64,000 nucleotides of DNA. Source: Micropterix aruncella (Eukaryota; Arthropoda; Insecta; Lepidoptera; Micropterigidae). Below, one piece after another: positions 1 to 11,489 of this stretch (positions are counted from its first letter, which is position 1; every line of letters starts with the position of its first letter). The stretch is taken from assembly GCA_944548615.1 (NCBI GenBank), contig OX155952.1, forward strand, positions 2,445,001-2,509,000. Direction: 5' to 3'. The notes below the pieces were generated by a model that saw only the letters and a list, made by a program, of their open reading frames with translations, was not told the origin of the DNA and made no database searches. Made by a program: the position numbers and the translations under genes.

Positions 1-246
1 ATAACTGAAATTCCCCCGCCCTTAGGAATTAACGGTATCGATACGTTGAAAATCAGCTCCAGCTATAATACTAAGAATCGATATGTAGACTTATCTAGCT
101 GAAAGTTCGCAGCACTGTTTGCTATCGAAGCGCAAAAACTCGATATCTCCACTTATCTAGGTTAAGGTTAGTATTTAGGTCCACTTACTAGTTTCCACAA
201 ATCAAAAACGGTGGACGAGTCGAAACTTTAAAAAAAAAAAAAAATA

Positions 247-784
247 ATACTTGTGGCACTCGGGGACTGCCACGGTAAAGCTATTGCATAGCATTTTTAA
301 CAACTTATGCAATTATATTTATTTATTTATTTTATTTTTTCTGATATCAGATAACTGCGCTCTATCGGAATAATTTAAATGTCTTTCGATAGAGCGCAGC
401 GCACGAATTTTTTATTCAATAAAGCAAAAAACCGAATTATTCGAAAAAAATCGTAGATAAAAAGATAGATAATCAAATTATCTTTAAAATAGTGCAGGTT
501 TCATAATAATACGCCAGATAGTATTTGCGTAGTAGTCGTTTTTGTGTTCGGTTAGACCTAATTTCACAAATTAATTACACTATGTAATATAAACAAAATC
601 TAAAATATTCAAAGCTAAGAATATTAGGAAAATGTTCTTGTTTAACATATATTTTTTTCGAATCGTAAGCAGTACTCGTTTAGACGTAATTATCAGTTTA
701 AAATCATTAATTTTCGTTAAGAAATTTCTTCATTCGGTCGCCGCGCTGGCCTAGGCCCGCGATAAAAGCTATGCAATAGCTTAA
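247..784 (+). repeat. RepA copy A (hairpin-deleted form)
   Basis: First of five copies of an unclassified family. The left end carries GTGGCACTCGGGGACTGCC followed by AAGCTATTGCATAGC. The right end finishes with GCTATGCAATAGCTT, the reverse complement of the subterminal left motif. It is preceded by a run of A. The central region lacks most of the long hairpin seen in copies B, C and E. It has no coding capacity. Confidence 0.85.
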
Positions 785-1384
785 AATACGTGTGGCACTC
801 GGGGACTGCCGCGGTAAAGCTATTGCATAGCATTTTTAACACCTTATGCAATTATAATTATTTATTTATTTTATTTATTTAATTTTTTCTGATATCAGAT
901 AACTGCGCTCTATCGGAAAACGTTGAAATTATTCCGAATCATTTGCGGCTGCGGTAGCAAATGATTCGGAATAGTTTAAACTTCTTCCGATAGAGCGCCG
1001 CGCACGAATTTTTTATTCGATAAAGCAAAAAACGGTTTATTCGAAAAAAATCGTAGATAAAAAGATAGATAATTAAATTATCTTTAAAATGGTTCAGGTT
1101 TCATAATAATACGCCGGATAGTATTTGCGTAGTAGTTGTTTTTGTGTTCGGTTAGACCTAATTTCACAAATTAATTACACTATGTAATATAAACAAAATC
1201 TAAAACATTCAAAGCTAAGAATATTAGAAAAATGTTCTTGTTTAACATATATTTTTTTCGAATCGTAAGCAGTACTCGTTTAGACGTAATTATCAGTATA
1301 AAATCATTAATTTTCGTTAAGAAATTTCTTCATTCGGTCGCCGCGCTGGCCTAGGCCCGCGAGTTAAAGCTATGCAATAGCTTA
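785..1384 (+). repeat. RepA copy B (hairpin-containing form)
   Basis: Direct tandem neighbour of copy A with almost the same sequence, starting TACGTGTGGCACTCGGGG. It retains a large central inverted repeat at about 904-1000, with arms starting GCGCTCTATCGGAA and ending TTCCGATAGAGCGC around a short GC-rich loop. It ends in GCTATGCAATAGCTTA. Confidence 0.85.
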
Positions 1385-1504
1385 AAAAACATTAAAACGC
1401 GTTTATCTCAGAACTACTAAATCGAGTTATCGAGTTATAATTGTAAGGCATATGTAATAATACAAAGCAATGTAGTTTCCAGTAGTTAATATATCCAGTC
1501 TTAA

Positions 1505-1800
1505 ATTTATTTGGGAATTACATCGACAATAGGGTCCACTGGCAGACCCATATTGATATACTGGAGATTAAAATACGGAAATTGGCATACATGTTCCGAG
1601 GATGAGAAATATTATAGATCCGAGAATACTGAAAACTACATACTACACATAGTAGAGTTTATTCTCTGTTATGGAATAATAGGATGGGGAAGATGTGCGA
1701 CCATTATGTCTATTAGAAGTGGCTCAAATATGCATCTTGAAGATTATAGCGGGTAAACCGTATCGACATCCAACCAATGACCTTTTTATACGACTGTCTA
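1505..1800 (+). pseudogene. Non-LTR retrotransposon RT C-terminal fragment
   Basis: Translation in shifting frames resembles the stretch after the RT domain of LINE ORF2: a tract like HWQTHIDIL, a YGIIGWGRC motif, and a PYRHPTNDLF-type tract. The same motif order occurs in the longer copy at 34385-36530 (DIIGWVGCG, then RPYRYLTNELY). Frameshifts and stops show it is dead. The clade is not assigned. Confidence 0.6.
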
Positions 1801-2230
1801 ACAAATAGGAGTTTAATGCGTTCAGGGTTCATGCATGTATGTTTTCCGTTTCTTTAATCCACTATAACTTCTAATCGCTTGAACCAATTTAGAAGTATGT
1901 GGTATTGTTAGCATAGTTATGTCATTACAGGTGTCATAGGGTACCTAAATGTCAAATAAATAATTGCACGAATGTCCAAATGTCCATAAATTAAGATAAA
2001 TATATCGTGGTAATTATCAAATGAAAGGTCTGATCGGTCTAATCGTCTTTACGCACTGGATGTTTACAAAGTTAACACGCGTCACGTAACGGAGCATCCG
2101 TAAATAGAATTTTGTTTCAACGAACATCGTTTCAATGAAGAACTTCATTCCCTAAAACGCGCTTGCGAACGAATTGTTTGTAATAATCCTAAATACAAAG
2201 TTCACTTTTTGTACCGGCTGTCGTGTTTTT
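1789..2230 (+). repeat. RepC copy 1 (MITE-like)
   Basis: Member of a four-copy family (also 12009-12383, 28780-29133 and 62711-63109). Shared blocks include GTTCAGGGTTCATG, TATGTTTTCCGTTTCTTTA and an ending near GTCGTGTTTTT. Better copies have short inverted ends (ACACGACT / AGTCGTGT). This copy carries an internal insertion or divergence at about 2030-2170. Confidence 0.65.
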
Positions 2231-2616
2231 AATTTTTTTAAATTATTGTTCTTGTCAATCATTCCAATGTTCGTAACAGCTGAACATTGAATTCGCCTTA
2301 CTGCATGAACGGTTTAAAAGTCAAACGACTTTTAATGAGGGAGTGACATATTATATACGAAAATAGCGCGCTCATGAGATATGCTGATACCACGCATGGA
2401 CTGCGCCTATAGTTACTCATCGCTTCCAGAATTAATAATCACCTTTCTGAATCATTCAAGGCATATCAACACAGTTACAACTTTAAAAAAAACTTTTACG
2501 TCTTGGTTAATGAAGGAAAGGGGGATTAATAGATCACTGAGTATAAATGTGTGAATAGTATGTATGAATGTAATTGTAATTAAATAAAAATATATAGAAA
2601 CATTCATTTTATATTA
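2231..2616. other. AT-rich stretch, no gene seen
   Basis: AT-rich DNA between RepC and RepA. No recognisable coding region or repeat family. Confidence 0.5.
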
Positions 2617-3771
2617 TTAAGCTATTGCATAGCTTTTATCGCGGGCCTAGGCCAGCGCGGCGACCGAATGAAGAAATTTCTTAACGAAAATTAATGATTT
2701 TAAACTGATAATTACGTCTAAACGAGTACTGCTTACGATTCGAAAACAATATATGTTAAAGAAGAACATTTTTAGCTTATAACCTAATATTCTTAGCTTT
2801 GAATATTTTAGATTTTGTTTATATTACATAGTGTAATTAATTTGTGAAATTAGGTCAAACCGAACACTAAAACGACCACTACGCAAATACTATCTGGCGT
2901 AATATTATGAAACCTGCACCATTTTAAAGATAATTTTATTATCTATCTTTTTATCTACGATTTTTTTCGAATAATCCGTTTTTTTTGCTTTATCGAATAA
3001 AAAATTTGTGCGCGGCGCTCTATCGGAAGATGTTTAAATTATTATTCCGAATCATTTGCTTCCGCAGCCGCAAATGATTAGGAATAATTTCAACGTTTTC
3101 CGATAGAGCGCAGTTGTCTGATATCAGAAAAAAATAATAAAAAAAAAAATACGTGTGGCACTCGGGGACTGCCGCGGTAAAGCTATTGCATAGCAGTTTT
3201 AACAACTTATGCAATTAAAAATATTTATTTATTTTATTTTTTCTGATATCAGATAACTGCGCTCTATCGGAATAACTTAAACGTCTTCGGATAGAGCACC
3301 GCGCACGAATTTTTTTTTCGATAAAGCAAAAAAAACGGATTATTCGAAAAAAATCGTAGATAAAAAGATAGATAATTAAATTATCTTTAAAATGGTGCAG
3401 GTTTCATAATAATACGCCAGATAGTATTTGCGTAGTAGTCGTTTTTGTGTTCGGTTAGACCTAATTCCACAAATTTATTACACTATGTAATATAAACAAA
3501 ATCTAAAATATTCAAAGCTAGAAATATTAGGAAAATGTTCTTGTTTACCATATATTTTTTTCGAATCGTAAGCAGTACTCGTTTAGACGTAATTATCAGT
3601 TTAAAATCATTAATTTTCGTTAAGAAATTTCTTCATTCGGTCGCCGCGCTGGCCTAGGCCCGCGATAAAAGCTATGCAATAGCTTAATAAATAATTATAA
3701 TTGCATAGGTTTTTAAAAATGCTATGCTATAGCTTTACCGCGGCAGTCCCCGAGTGCCACACGTATTTTTT
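2617..3771 (-). repeat. RepA copy C, split by nested copy D
   Basis: Reverse-oriented hairpin-containing copy. It starts TTAAGCTATTGCATAGC and is interrupted near 3140. Its missing end resumes at about 3687 (AATTATAATTGCATAGG) and closes with CCCCGAGTGCCACACGTA plus a T-run. The uninterrupted copy E (29134-29727) shows the expected continuity across the break. Confidence 0.8.
3140..3686 (+). repeat. RepA copy D inserted inside copy C
   Basis: Complete forward copy from an A-run plus TACGTGTGGCACTCGGGG to GCTATGCAATAGCTTA. It sits within the AT-rich segment of copy C. It belongs to the hairpin-deleted subtype, like copy A. Exact target duplication cannot be fixed because the target is A/T-rich and low in complexity. 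Confidence 0.8.
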
Positions 3772-3854
3772 TTTATATTTCTATGACATTATAAATTTTT
3801 ATTATAGTTTTTAGGAATGCTACTCTTTTATTTTGTATGTACATATGTGCTCAT

Positions 3855-4295
3855 TTAAGGTGATTCGTCGCGGTCCGAGGAAACTATTCTGATAATAGAT
3901 GGCGTTGTAAGCAATATTAACAGAAAAATACGATTTTTAGCTCTCTCAGTGCAGTAAAAATTACGAAATAAATTTACCGGGAACTTTACATATACACGGT
4001 TCGATGTACTTCGTATCACCGCGATAATCAACCGAATTACGAAATTAATGGGGAAAACAGACCAATTTCGGTTCTGAACCGAAATTGGTCTGTTTTCCCC
4101 ATTAATTTCGTAATGCGGTTGATTATCGCGGTGATACGAAGTACATCGAACCGTGTATATGTAAAGTTCCCGGTAAATTTATTTCGTAATTTTTACTGCA
4201 CTGAGAGAGCTAAAAATCGTATTTTTCTGTTAATATTGCTTACATCGCCATCTATTATCAGAATAGTTTCCTCGGACCGCGACGAATCACCTTAA
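3855..4295. mobile_element. RepB copy 1: 433-bp TTAA-flanked palindromic element
   Basis: TTAA, then GGTGATTCGTCGCGGTCC..., then the complementary end, then TTAA. The element (3859-4291) is a near-perfect inverted repeat along its whole length, meeting at a centre around TTCGGTTCTGAACCGAA near 4075. The arms differ at only a few positions. TTAA duplication is the hallmark of piggyBac-type transposition, so a non-autonomous piggyBac-like MITE is the natural reading. Short open frames inside are by-products of the palindrome. Confidence 0.85.
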
Positions 4296-5353
4296 ACCTC
4301 ATATTTTTTAAACCACTTTTCAATTTTTCATTTTAAGTATGATTACCTTACTCTATTTTTTAGCAATTTTGTACGATGTTTTTAGCAATTATATATTTTT
4401 TTTTCAATTAAATACCATCTATTTTAACATCAGTTTTATTAAACAACAGCCTTAGCCTAACAGGCTATAGCCTAGTTAGGTGACAAATAGAATCACTAGA
4501 ATCATGTTACCAGTTTCTTGTTACTAGATTTTTGTCTATGACATTTTAATTGTACATGTTGTTTATTTTACTGTAGATTATTGTGAAATAAAAATTAAAA
4601 TAAATGAAATTATTTGAATGAAATAAAATCGAACTTATGTCGAATCGAAACCTTTCTTAACTATTTTATATAAATACGAGTAGATATTCTGCCAATAATT
4701 TTGAATAAAGAAACACATTGTTAGTATTGTCAGCTTTATTATTTCGTTTTTCTAATAACGCGAATTGTGCTAAATACTATTATTACTTGTTTATTTTCCC
4801 TGTAATCCTTTGTTATTTTCCTTATCCATGATAGGGATATCCTCCCATTCTGGGCCCCTTCTTGTTCCCATCCGTAGTAAATATGTGTTTATCAAATCAT
4901 ATTCCGTAGGCAAATTCAGAACATAGCTCTATCCACAGTTCTTCGTGTGTCGTAAAGATTTTTTTATAGTTTTATTGTCAAAATTTGAATCTTGAATCAC
5001 CATCCTCTGCTTAGATAATCCCTGAATTAAATCAAGTGGGCTTGATCAATTTTAGGTTTCTTTCGACACCCCCTCCCCCCCCCCCCCTCCCCTCAGTTTA
5101 GGACTATTTTACAGTATTTAACACAGTTGTTTTCGCTCCTAACTAGGCAGATCCTGTTCTAAGGAGAAACCAATACAAACGAGTATGAAAATGAATAACT
5201 TCCTGAATCAAACGAAATTCCGGAATCAAATTAGTTTAACAATTGAACTTTCAGTAGACCATAATAATTTCATAACTATAAATAAGTAATAATAAATAGC
5301 AACTAGTACCTAATAAATAATAATTAGTAATATTACGTATGTTAAAGTACTTA
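4296..5353. other. No gene seen; possible old LINE 3' tail
   Basis: AT-rich. About 4430-4620 has a TAGTTAGGTGACA block and an AAATAAA-rich tail, loosely like the 3' region of the LINE ending near 36530. A C-rich homopolymer tract lies at 5069-5093. Confidence 0.35.
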
Positions 5354-6215
5354 TCTTATATATAAAAATGAATCGCCGTGCGTTAGTCTCGCAGGATCTC
5401 GGAAACGGCACGACCGATTTGAATTATATTTCTTTTATATTGTTTGGCTTGATTCAGGGGTGGTTTACAAAAAAAATATTTAGAAAAAACCCAAAGGAAC
5501 AGATAAAAAATCGGAAAAATCAAAATTAGTACTTCTAGGGATGGCCACTTCGTATTTCTGTCAATAGATGGCGCTCTCTATATTTTCTAACAATAGATTC
5601 TATTGTTTGACAGCTACGCCATTCATAATTCATTCCGCGCGACTGTGTGAAATTGTTATTACATTTAACGTCATTTTTTCTTTTAAAAAAGGTAGTGGGA
5701 TTGGAGAATAGATTTGTTCACTTTGATCAGCCATTATATAAAGGTAAATAGACTTTGCAGGCTTATACATAACTACAAATTTGGCCTTAGTCTGAGGATT
5801 TCAATATTGTTAAGTTCTCAAGGAATGTTCGACAGATTTGAGTGACTGAAAACAATTCCGTGTCTTTTTACAGTGTTCATTATAATGCCGAGGAGAATAG
5901 GTAATATAGGTCGTCGAAGTCAGTCAAATGCGCGGCGATCTACTTCACGTGCAAGCCGCACTGATGACCAGCGAGCGACGGATAATGAAAATAGTCGTAT
6001 TGGCATTGTCGGAATTATGTTTGAGAGCGACTGAAAATGAACGACAAGCGAATACATTGAGAATGCAACAATTTCGTGCACAACATACACAACGCCAGCA
6101 ATCACGACAAAATCAACATGACCGATTGCGCCGTCGCAATGTTCCTGTCAACCTGCAACAAGCGGCATTCCATTACGATCCGGAAATCGATTACGGGTCG
6201 GAGAGATCAGTAGTA
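5354..6215 (+). mobile_element. Helitron 5' end with broken Rep-helicase N-terminus
   Basis: Begins at an A|TC junction with TCTTATATATAAAAATGAAT, the same 5' terminus as the complete mini-Helitron at 7705. From ATG 5885 it encodes an Arg-rich start (MPRRIGNIGRRSQSNARRS), typical of insect Helitron Rep-Hel proteins. A stop or frameshift follows near 6030. A second frame then carries FHYDPEIDYGS, the conserved tract just before the zinc-finger region of these proteins. The rest of the Rep and helicase domains and the 3' terminus are absent. Confidence 0.7.
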
Positions 6216-6339
6216 AGACTTTCACCTTCCCTTCTCCGACAGACTTACTACTTCGTACATCATCCCTAAAAACAGTTTTGATGAAAAAACCAGTAGGGCA
6301 GTCCCCACCCTAAACAATGTAGTATATTCTGACCTTATA

Positions 6340-6455
6340 TCGTCCCTGTCCCCTGGCTTGGACATCATATTTACAGACGGCTCTAAGGCAGAGGTTAGAA
6401 GTTGTGTGGGCGTGGGAATTTTCTACCACAACTGTAGAGTTGTCATGTTGTGGAT
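6340..6455 (+). pseudogene. LINE RNase H domain fragment
   Basis: Short stretch translating to SPGLDIIFTDGSKA...GVGIF, matching the first catalytic-Asp motif (FTDGSK) and following strand of RNase H domains in ORF2 of R1/Jockey-type retrotransposons. It is cut off on both sides. Confidence 0.55.
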
Positions 6456-7045
6456 TTATATTACTAAGTTTACCTTATACACACATTTTAAATTATTTTA
6501 TTTTGTTTGTATTTATTTTGATAAATTATTGACCTATTTATCCTTTGCAATATGCTATGATAACCGTGTTAGTCCGTTTTACAATATTTCTCATTTTTGC
6601 TTTCATGAGTGTGATTCTTGATTTCTTCCTCTTCTTTGCTATGGTCTGGATTTGAAATTTAACATCTTAGTCTGCTGTGAACATGCCCTTCAAATGATAA
6701 AGCTCTTTTCGTTTTCCTGTCAGGTCCAATAGATCGTAGACCACAGCCGATTTATTTTTAACCGACTTTAAAAAAAGGAGGAGGTTATAAATTCGATCGT
6801 ATTTTTCTTTAAATGTTTGTTATCTCAGAAATCCGTCATTTATGAATTGCTTTGGAAAATTCTTTTTATTTGAAAGGATGTACTTCCAGATTCGTCACAT
6901 CATTATCAAAATTTTGTTCTGATGATGTTATCCATGAGGAATTGAAGGAACTCCTCAAATATTAACATATGAAGTTGAAAATTTACATGTTGGTTCAGCT
7001 CCGATGACAATGCATTTTATATAGGAAGCATGCCCTGATTCTATA
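6456..7045. other. No gene; scattered repeat debris
   Basis: AT-rich. About 6756-6800 contains ACCGACTTTAAAAAAAGGAG, a repeat tail I recall as common in Lepidoptera. No coding region could be supported. Confidence 0.35.
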
Positions 7046-7252
7046 CCCAGGATTAGCTCCCGACGAGGGGACTCCTCAGCGGTCAACAGCACAGTCACGA
7101 AATTGTGTATATGCATTCAATTTAGACAGCCCGATCTAAGTTTCATCAAGACAGGACTGCGGCGCCCAGGGATGGCTTCCAACGAGGGAACTCCTCAACG
7201 GTCAACAGCACAGACACGAAATTTTGTATACGCATTTAATTATGATAGCCTG
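7046..7252. repeat. Diverged 119-bp-offset direct duplication
   Basis: Two units (7046-7132 and 7165-7252) share GAGGG(A/G)ACTCCTCA(A/G)CGG and CACGAAATT(G/T)TGTATA(T/C)GCA at an offset of 119 bp. It is probably part of an unclassified repeat. Confidence 0.65.
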
Positions 7253-7704
7253 TTCTACATTTCACCTGCTGACATGGCTGCTGCACTTATTAAAAAAATA
7301 ACTCGGTTATTTTTGTTAACATTTTGTTTATTACCTGCAACTTTGCATTACAAAGATCTAGGGGCTAATTTTCTTGAGAAAAAATACGCTTTCTTTGATA
7401 TGAAATATGGTCGTAGCTATACCGTACCACCCACGCTATACTTAATCCGTTTTCACCGTAAATAAGGAATCGTCCATCGATTAAGACTTCTCCTCCGAAG
7501 AACAAATATGAGGGGCTAAACGTCGTCGTCATACCGGTTGTGTTCAAGGCATGTTATACAAGTGGTACCTACTTTTAATTCCTTCCATGACCTGATTTTT
7601 TCGCTTACTGTCCTTTACACTTTTTCGCGTGTCCTTTCAGCAGTTTCATGTATATCACCTACGGTCTTTTTTCAATAATGTTTTATTCTATCTATCTTCT
7701 TATA

Positions 7705-7897
7705 TCTTATATATAAAAATGAATCGCCGTGCGTTAGTCTCGGCTCTACGACCGAACGAAACTCAAACCGTACACGATTCGGCCATATTATAGATTTCAA
7801 TGAATTGGATTTGGAAGGTTGATATAATCAATAAACGCTTATGAAGAGTTACAAACAAATCAATTTTAGGTGGTACGAAGTTCACCGGGTCATCTAG
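7705..7897 (+). mobile_element. Non-autonomous mini-Helitron
   Basis: Starts TCTTATATATAAAAATGAAT at an A|TC junction and ends CACCGGGTCATCTAG followed by T. Both are Helitron terminal signatures, and there is no target duplication. At 193 bp it cannot code. Its 5' end is identical to the Helitron remnant at 5354. Confidence 0.8.
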
Positions 7898-8214
7898 TAT
7901 AAAATAAATATAAATATGTTTATAGCAGAAAAACAATATTTATTCTTTGACTGTTGAAATTGTTTTGGCTATATATCGCGTGCCTAATGATCACTGCCAT
8001 TGTTATATTTATCCATATTTTTGATCAATTGTATTGTATTATATTAATACTTGACTGTTTTTAATTGGGTATGTTTCAAAAATGTCAAAATGAAAAACTA
8101 TATAATATCTGTTTTAATTAGAATTCGTAAGTGAGTACGACGTATTTCACAGTGTAAACTTTTTGGAATTAATAAAATATGGTTATGATTATGACTATGA
8201 CTATGAGTAACTAC

Positions 8215-8358
8215 CTTATTAACGAGTGCTCTAGCGGCTTCATCGATGTTGATATTTTCTTTTGCGGAAGTTTCGAACCAACCAGCAAATCCTTTCTCGC
8301 GACAATATTCGTCCATTTTTGTTGGCGTGTTCACGATGCCTTCTTTTTGTTGATCACA
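8215..8358 (-). CDS. Rab32: Rab32/38-type GTPase, exon 4 (G4-G5 region)
   Basis: Forty-eight in-frame codons, phase 0 at both ends. The acceptor is a T-rich tract plus CAG before TGTGATCAA. The donor is AAG|GTAGTT at 8214. It starts with CDQQKEG, so joining to exon 3 (...LLANK) completes the guanine-specificity motif NKCD. It then carries WFETSAKEN, containing the G5 SAK motif, and the helix ending ARALVNK. The terminal exon, expected to carry a variable tail and C-terminal cysteines for prenylation, is not recognisable between 1 and 8214. Either it lies outside the window or it is too short and diverged to see. Confidence 0.92.
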
Positions 8359-10323
8359 CTGAAAAAAAAAATTATTTTAACATCTCTTCTTCTAGTTCTT
8401 CGTTTGCCAATATGTGCAGAAAATGTACAAAAATGAAGTATTTTTGATTTAAATTTGGCGCCATTACCATGAACTACCGAGTAGTTACAATAGAAGGCAA
8501 GAGGAATGACTCTAGGGCTAAACAATGATAGATAACACTCAAATAGGCAATACCATTATAAATACGATAAAACGATGTTACAACCGCTGTTGTCCAGGCA
8601 GTTGAAACACCGCCGATAAATTTATGCATTAAATTCGTTTTTATCCTATTTATCCTAGTTATTTATCATCCAGCCACAATAGTCTTTATTTTCATAGATA
8701 CTGCCATTGTTTAGAAATAATGGTAGATAGAAAAATATTTTAAAATAGGATAACAAACACAATCCTCCTATTTCCCCTCAAATTCTCATCACGCAAATCC
8801 AAAAAGTAACGTTATTCGTTCATACCCATAATTTAAACGAACTGTTCACTGTGACAGTTTTTTGTTTTAATTTCATTTAAGTTACTATAATTAGTAATCT
8901 TATTGGTCCCGATCGAAGGTCATCTAGGTCAGCGGTTCCCAAACTGGATTCCCTTGGCGGAACCTAGGGATTCCGCGGGATCTCCATAACGATTCTGCGA
9001 ATTTCCTCTCGACAAATTGCAAGCAAGCACAATTAAATTGCAAAAAACAACGGATATGCAAAAGACAGTGATAAATACACAGAGGATAATACTTAACAGG
9101 AGATAGGGGACAACATAGGCTACACAATTTATCAATAGGAGTAATATGTTGAGCCGTTTTCTCTACGTTTACCTATTATTTTATCGTTACATGGTTATTC
9201 CTAAAACAATCAAAAAATATTTTAATGACAAAAAAACCGATGAGTTTTAATGATATTATGATAACAATAATGATATTAATATATTGCATTGAGTTCAGAA
9301 AAATATAACAACATATAAGTTAATTTGCTATATCAATTTTCGACTGGTTTCCCATATATATAAAATTTTATATAAAATTTTCGGTACATACCAAAATAAG
9401 TACTTTTATTACTCTATTTTATTAAAATAAGAAACCGAGGCTTATGCATATACTATATAAGAACGTTAATAAACAACTAAGTCACTTAGACGCTAACCAA
9501 AGTTATCAATAATTTTCGCAAAATCGTTAGGATAGCGGACTGGATCATGGAAGCAACTAAGGTTTTACTTTACCGTCCTACCAATCAGTATCACTATCAG
9601 TATCAATTTATTTATTCAGAAGATACAATAAAAGCATGTCGTAATAATCACTTAAAGTTAGTTATCATATCTTAGAATTCGTCAGTTGTTAATAGTATAT
9701 TGACTTAAAATGAATCAAATAGAATATTAATTTGATTTTACCTATATTAATATTAAACATCATTACAACTAATCTAGTATAATGTATCTACCTACAATAG
9801 GAGAAGGTAACGTTCATACGATCACATGTTAGGTAGCTACTAAAATGCAGTAATATCAGAGCGCTGTGTCTATGACTAAAGTCGGGTTTACACGGTACAT
9901 AAATTTAAAAAGAAATCCAGAGGTATTTCCGTGTACATGGGTAAACACACAAAATAAATAAATATCAAAAAATATTAATAACCAAATAGGTACTTTGTAC
10001 AAAAATAATCACATAATAGAATAAACAGTATCAAAATAAATAGAAAAACAAATATCAACGTATGTAGATAGTCGGAATGTTATGTTAAAACATTTTGTTC
10101 TACACATTAAACAATAAAATCACAATATATTTTTTTGATGATTGCGATCTTCACGTTGCGTTTCATAGTAAACTTCTAGCTGCCAAATTGTACTACTGCG
10201 TTGGGCAATCTAATACGCTATAAAACAATGGTATAAGTAGCATACACCACTGCACCTAAAGAATTTACTAAATAGTGTATAAATAAATAAAATCGACCTC
10301 AACATTAACAAAATAGCACCAAC
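8359..10323 (-). other. Rab32 intron between exons 3 and 4
   Basis: AT-rich intron starting GTTGGT and ending in a polypyrimidine tract plus CAG on the minus strand. At 8930-9020 it holds CAGCGGTTCCCAAACTGG and a GC-richer tract resembling a hAT transposon terminus. Otherwise I see no coding region. Confidence 0.7.
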
Positions 10324-10505
10324 CTTATTTGCGAGGAGGATACAAGGTATAGGCGATCCATCGGGTAGTTGTACTTTCGAGTCGAGGTCTTGTTTCCATT
10401 TTAAAACAGCTTCAAATGTAGCAGCTCGGGCGACATCGAAAACTATAAATGCACCAACCGCCTCCTTGTAATACACCCGGGTCATATTTCCAAAACGTTC
10501 TTGCC
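10324..10505 (-). CDS. Rab32: Rab32/38-type GTPase, exon 3 (switch II to G4)
   Basis: 182 nt. The acceptor is ATAG|GGCAAGAACG and the donor AAG|GTTGGT. It enters in phase 1, completing a Gly codon split with exon 2, and leaves in phase 0, giving 61 codons with the split residue. It encodes GQERFGNMTRVYYKEA (switch II), IVFDVARAATFEAVLKW and PIPCILLANK (start of G4). Within Rabs, WDIAGQERF in place of the usual WDTAGQERF, together with the KVQLPDGSPIP tract, is characteristic of the Rab32/38 branch. No in-frame stop or other defect is present. Confidence 0.95.
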
Positions 10506-11489
10506 CTATAAAGCGTAACAAAATTATATACATTTATTAAGGTCCAGGCACGATACATGGACAGGTGACCAAAGGCCCAAGGTTCGATATAAACATTGAT
10601 ACCGAAATATGTAGCGAGAAATTCCTGGAAATAAAAATGCACAAAAAGGCTTTTCCTGCCAGGATTATAATAATCGGTATAGATATATAAAATAAAAATC
10701 TTTAATTAATATCAGAGTCAAAGATTTGAAGAACACTCTTAATAAATTGTAAATCTTTCGAAGTTTACTAAATTTTTATTAAAATTCGGCTAATAATCAC
10801 TTAGTTGATTTTTGGCGGAGTTCTTAATTTTCACTGCATTTGTTAGCTGAATTTTATTAAAAAAATGTAAGGCTTTCAATCGCTTTTACTAGCTCATCCA
10901 TTGATTCACTTATAAATTGATAACGAGATTAAGATATTTTAAAATATGGGATCCTTAAATTTTTATAGTTATTTTGGCTCGTTTTTATCTATATTAATCG
11001 GCGTCTTTCTTGTAGGACATAGAAGATTATTACATATAAACTTTAGTCACATGAAGCTTTCGTTTCATGAAACTAACTATTCGTATAAAATTTGTAATTA
11101 TACCTGTTATTTTAAATATGATTTGATGTTTAGATTGGTACCCCTCCTTAAATGCCTAAATTTATTGAAGAGTCCCAAAAAAATTAAATGACATTGACGA
11201 TTTATATTGATAGGTTTCAAAATAAAACAATTTTCTAGCAAATTTCCATGGCGTGTAATTTGTTAATATAACTTAGACATAATTAAATACGTATATTTCA
11301 ATAGTACTATTTTACATGATTTTTTAATTACCTATATAATTGAAAGAAATGCAGTTAAGCTTTGGACAGTTTTAGTTTGCTTGTTAGAACTTCCAAAAAT
11401 AGCAAAATTTTGAGCGTATGTTTGGATCGACTTTTGGCACTTGATCATTTTCATCGTAGTAATTCATCTTTTTCAACATTTTCATTTTT

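Noticed and set aside
3020..3214. Open frame also seen at 29525-29719
   Set aside because: Falls within RepA hairpin and end sequence; no codon-level constraint is apparent.
247..3771. Repeated blocks as a CRISPR-like array
   Set aside because: Units are 540-600 bp, in mixed orientation, without regular spacers; these are dispersed mobile repeats in a eukaryotic genome.
4113..4295. Sixty-codon open frame, repeated at 56467-56649
   Set aside because: Both lie wholly inside the RepB palindrome and end at its TTAA border. A by-product of the repeat.
8095..8117. Possible Rab32 last exon: AAACAG acceptor followed by a frame reading ILYSFSF and a stop
   Set aside because: It lacks any C-terminal cysteine and the polypyrimidine tract is poor. 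Fits chance better than a Rab C-terminus.
10946..11188. Hydrophobic open frame in a Rab32 intron
   Set aside because: Composition follows the T-rich intron; opposite strand to the gene, no homology recognised.
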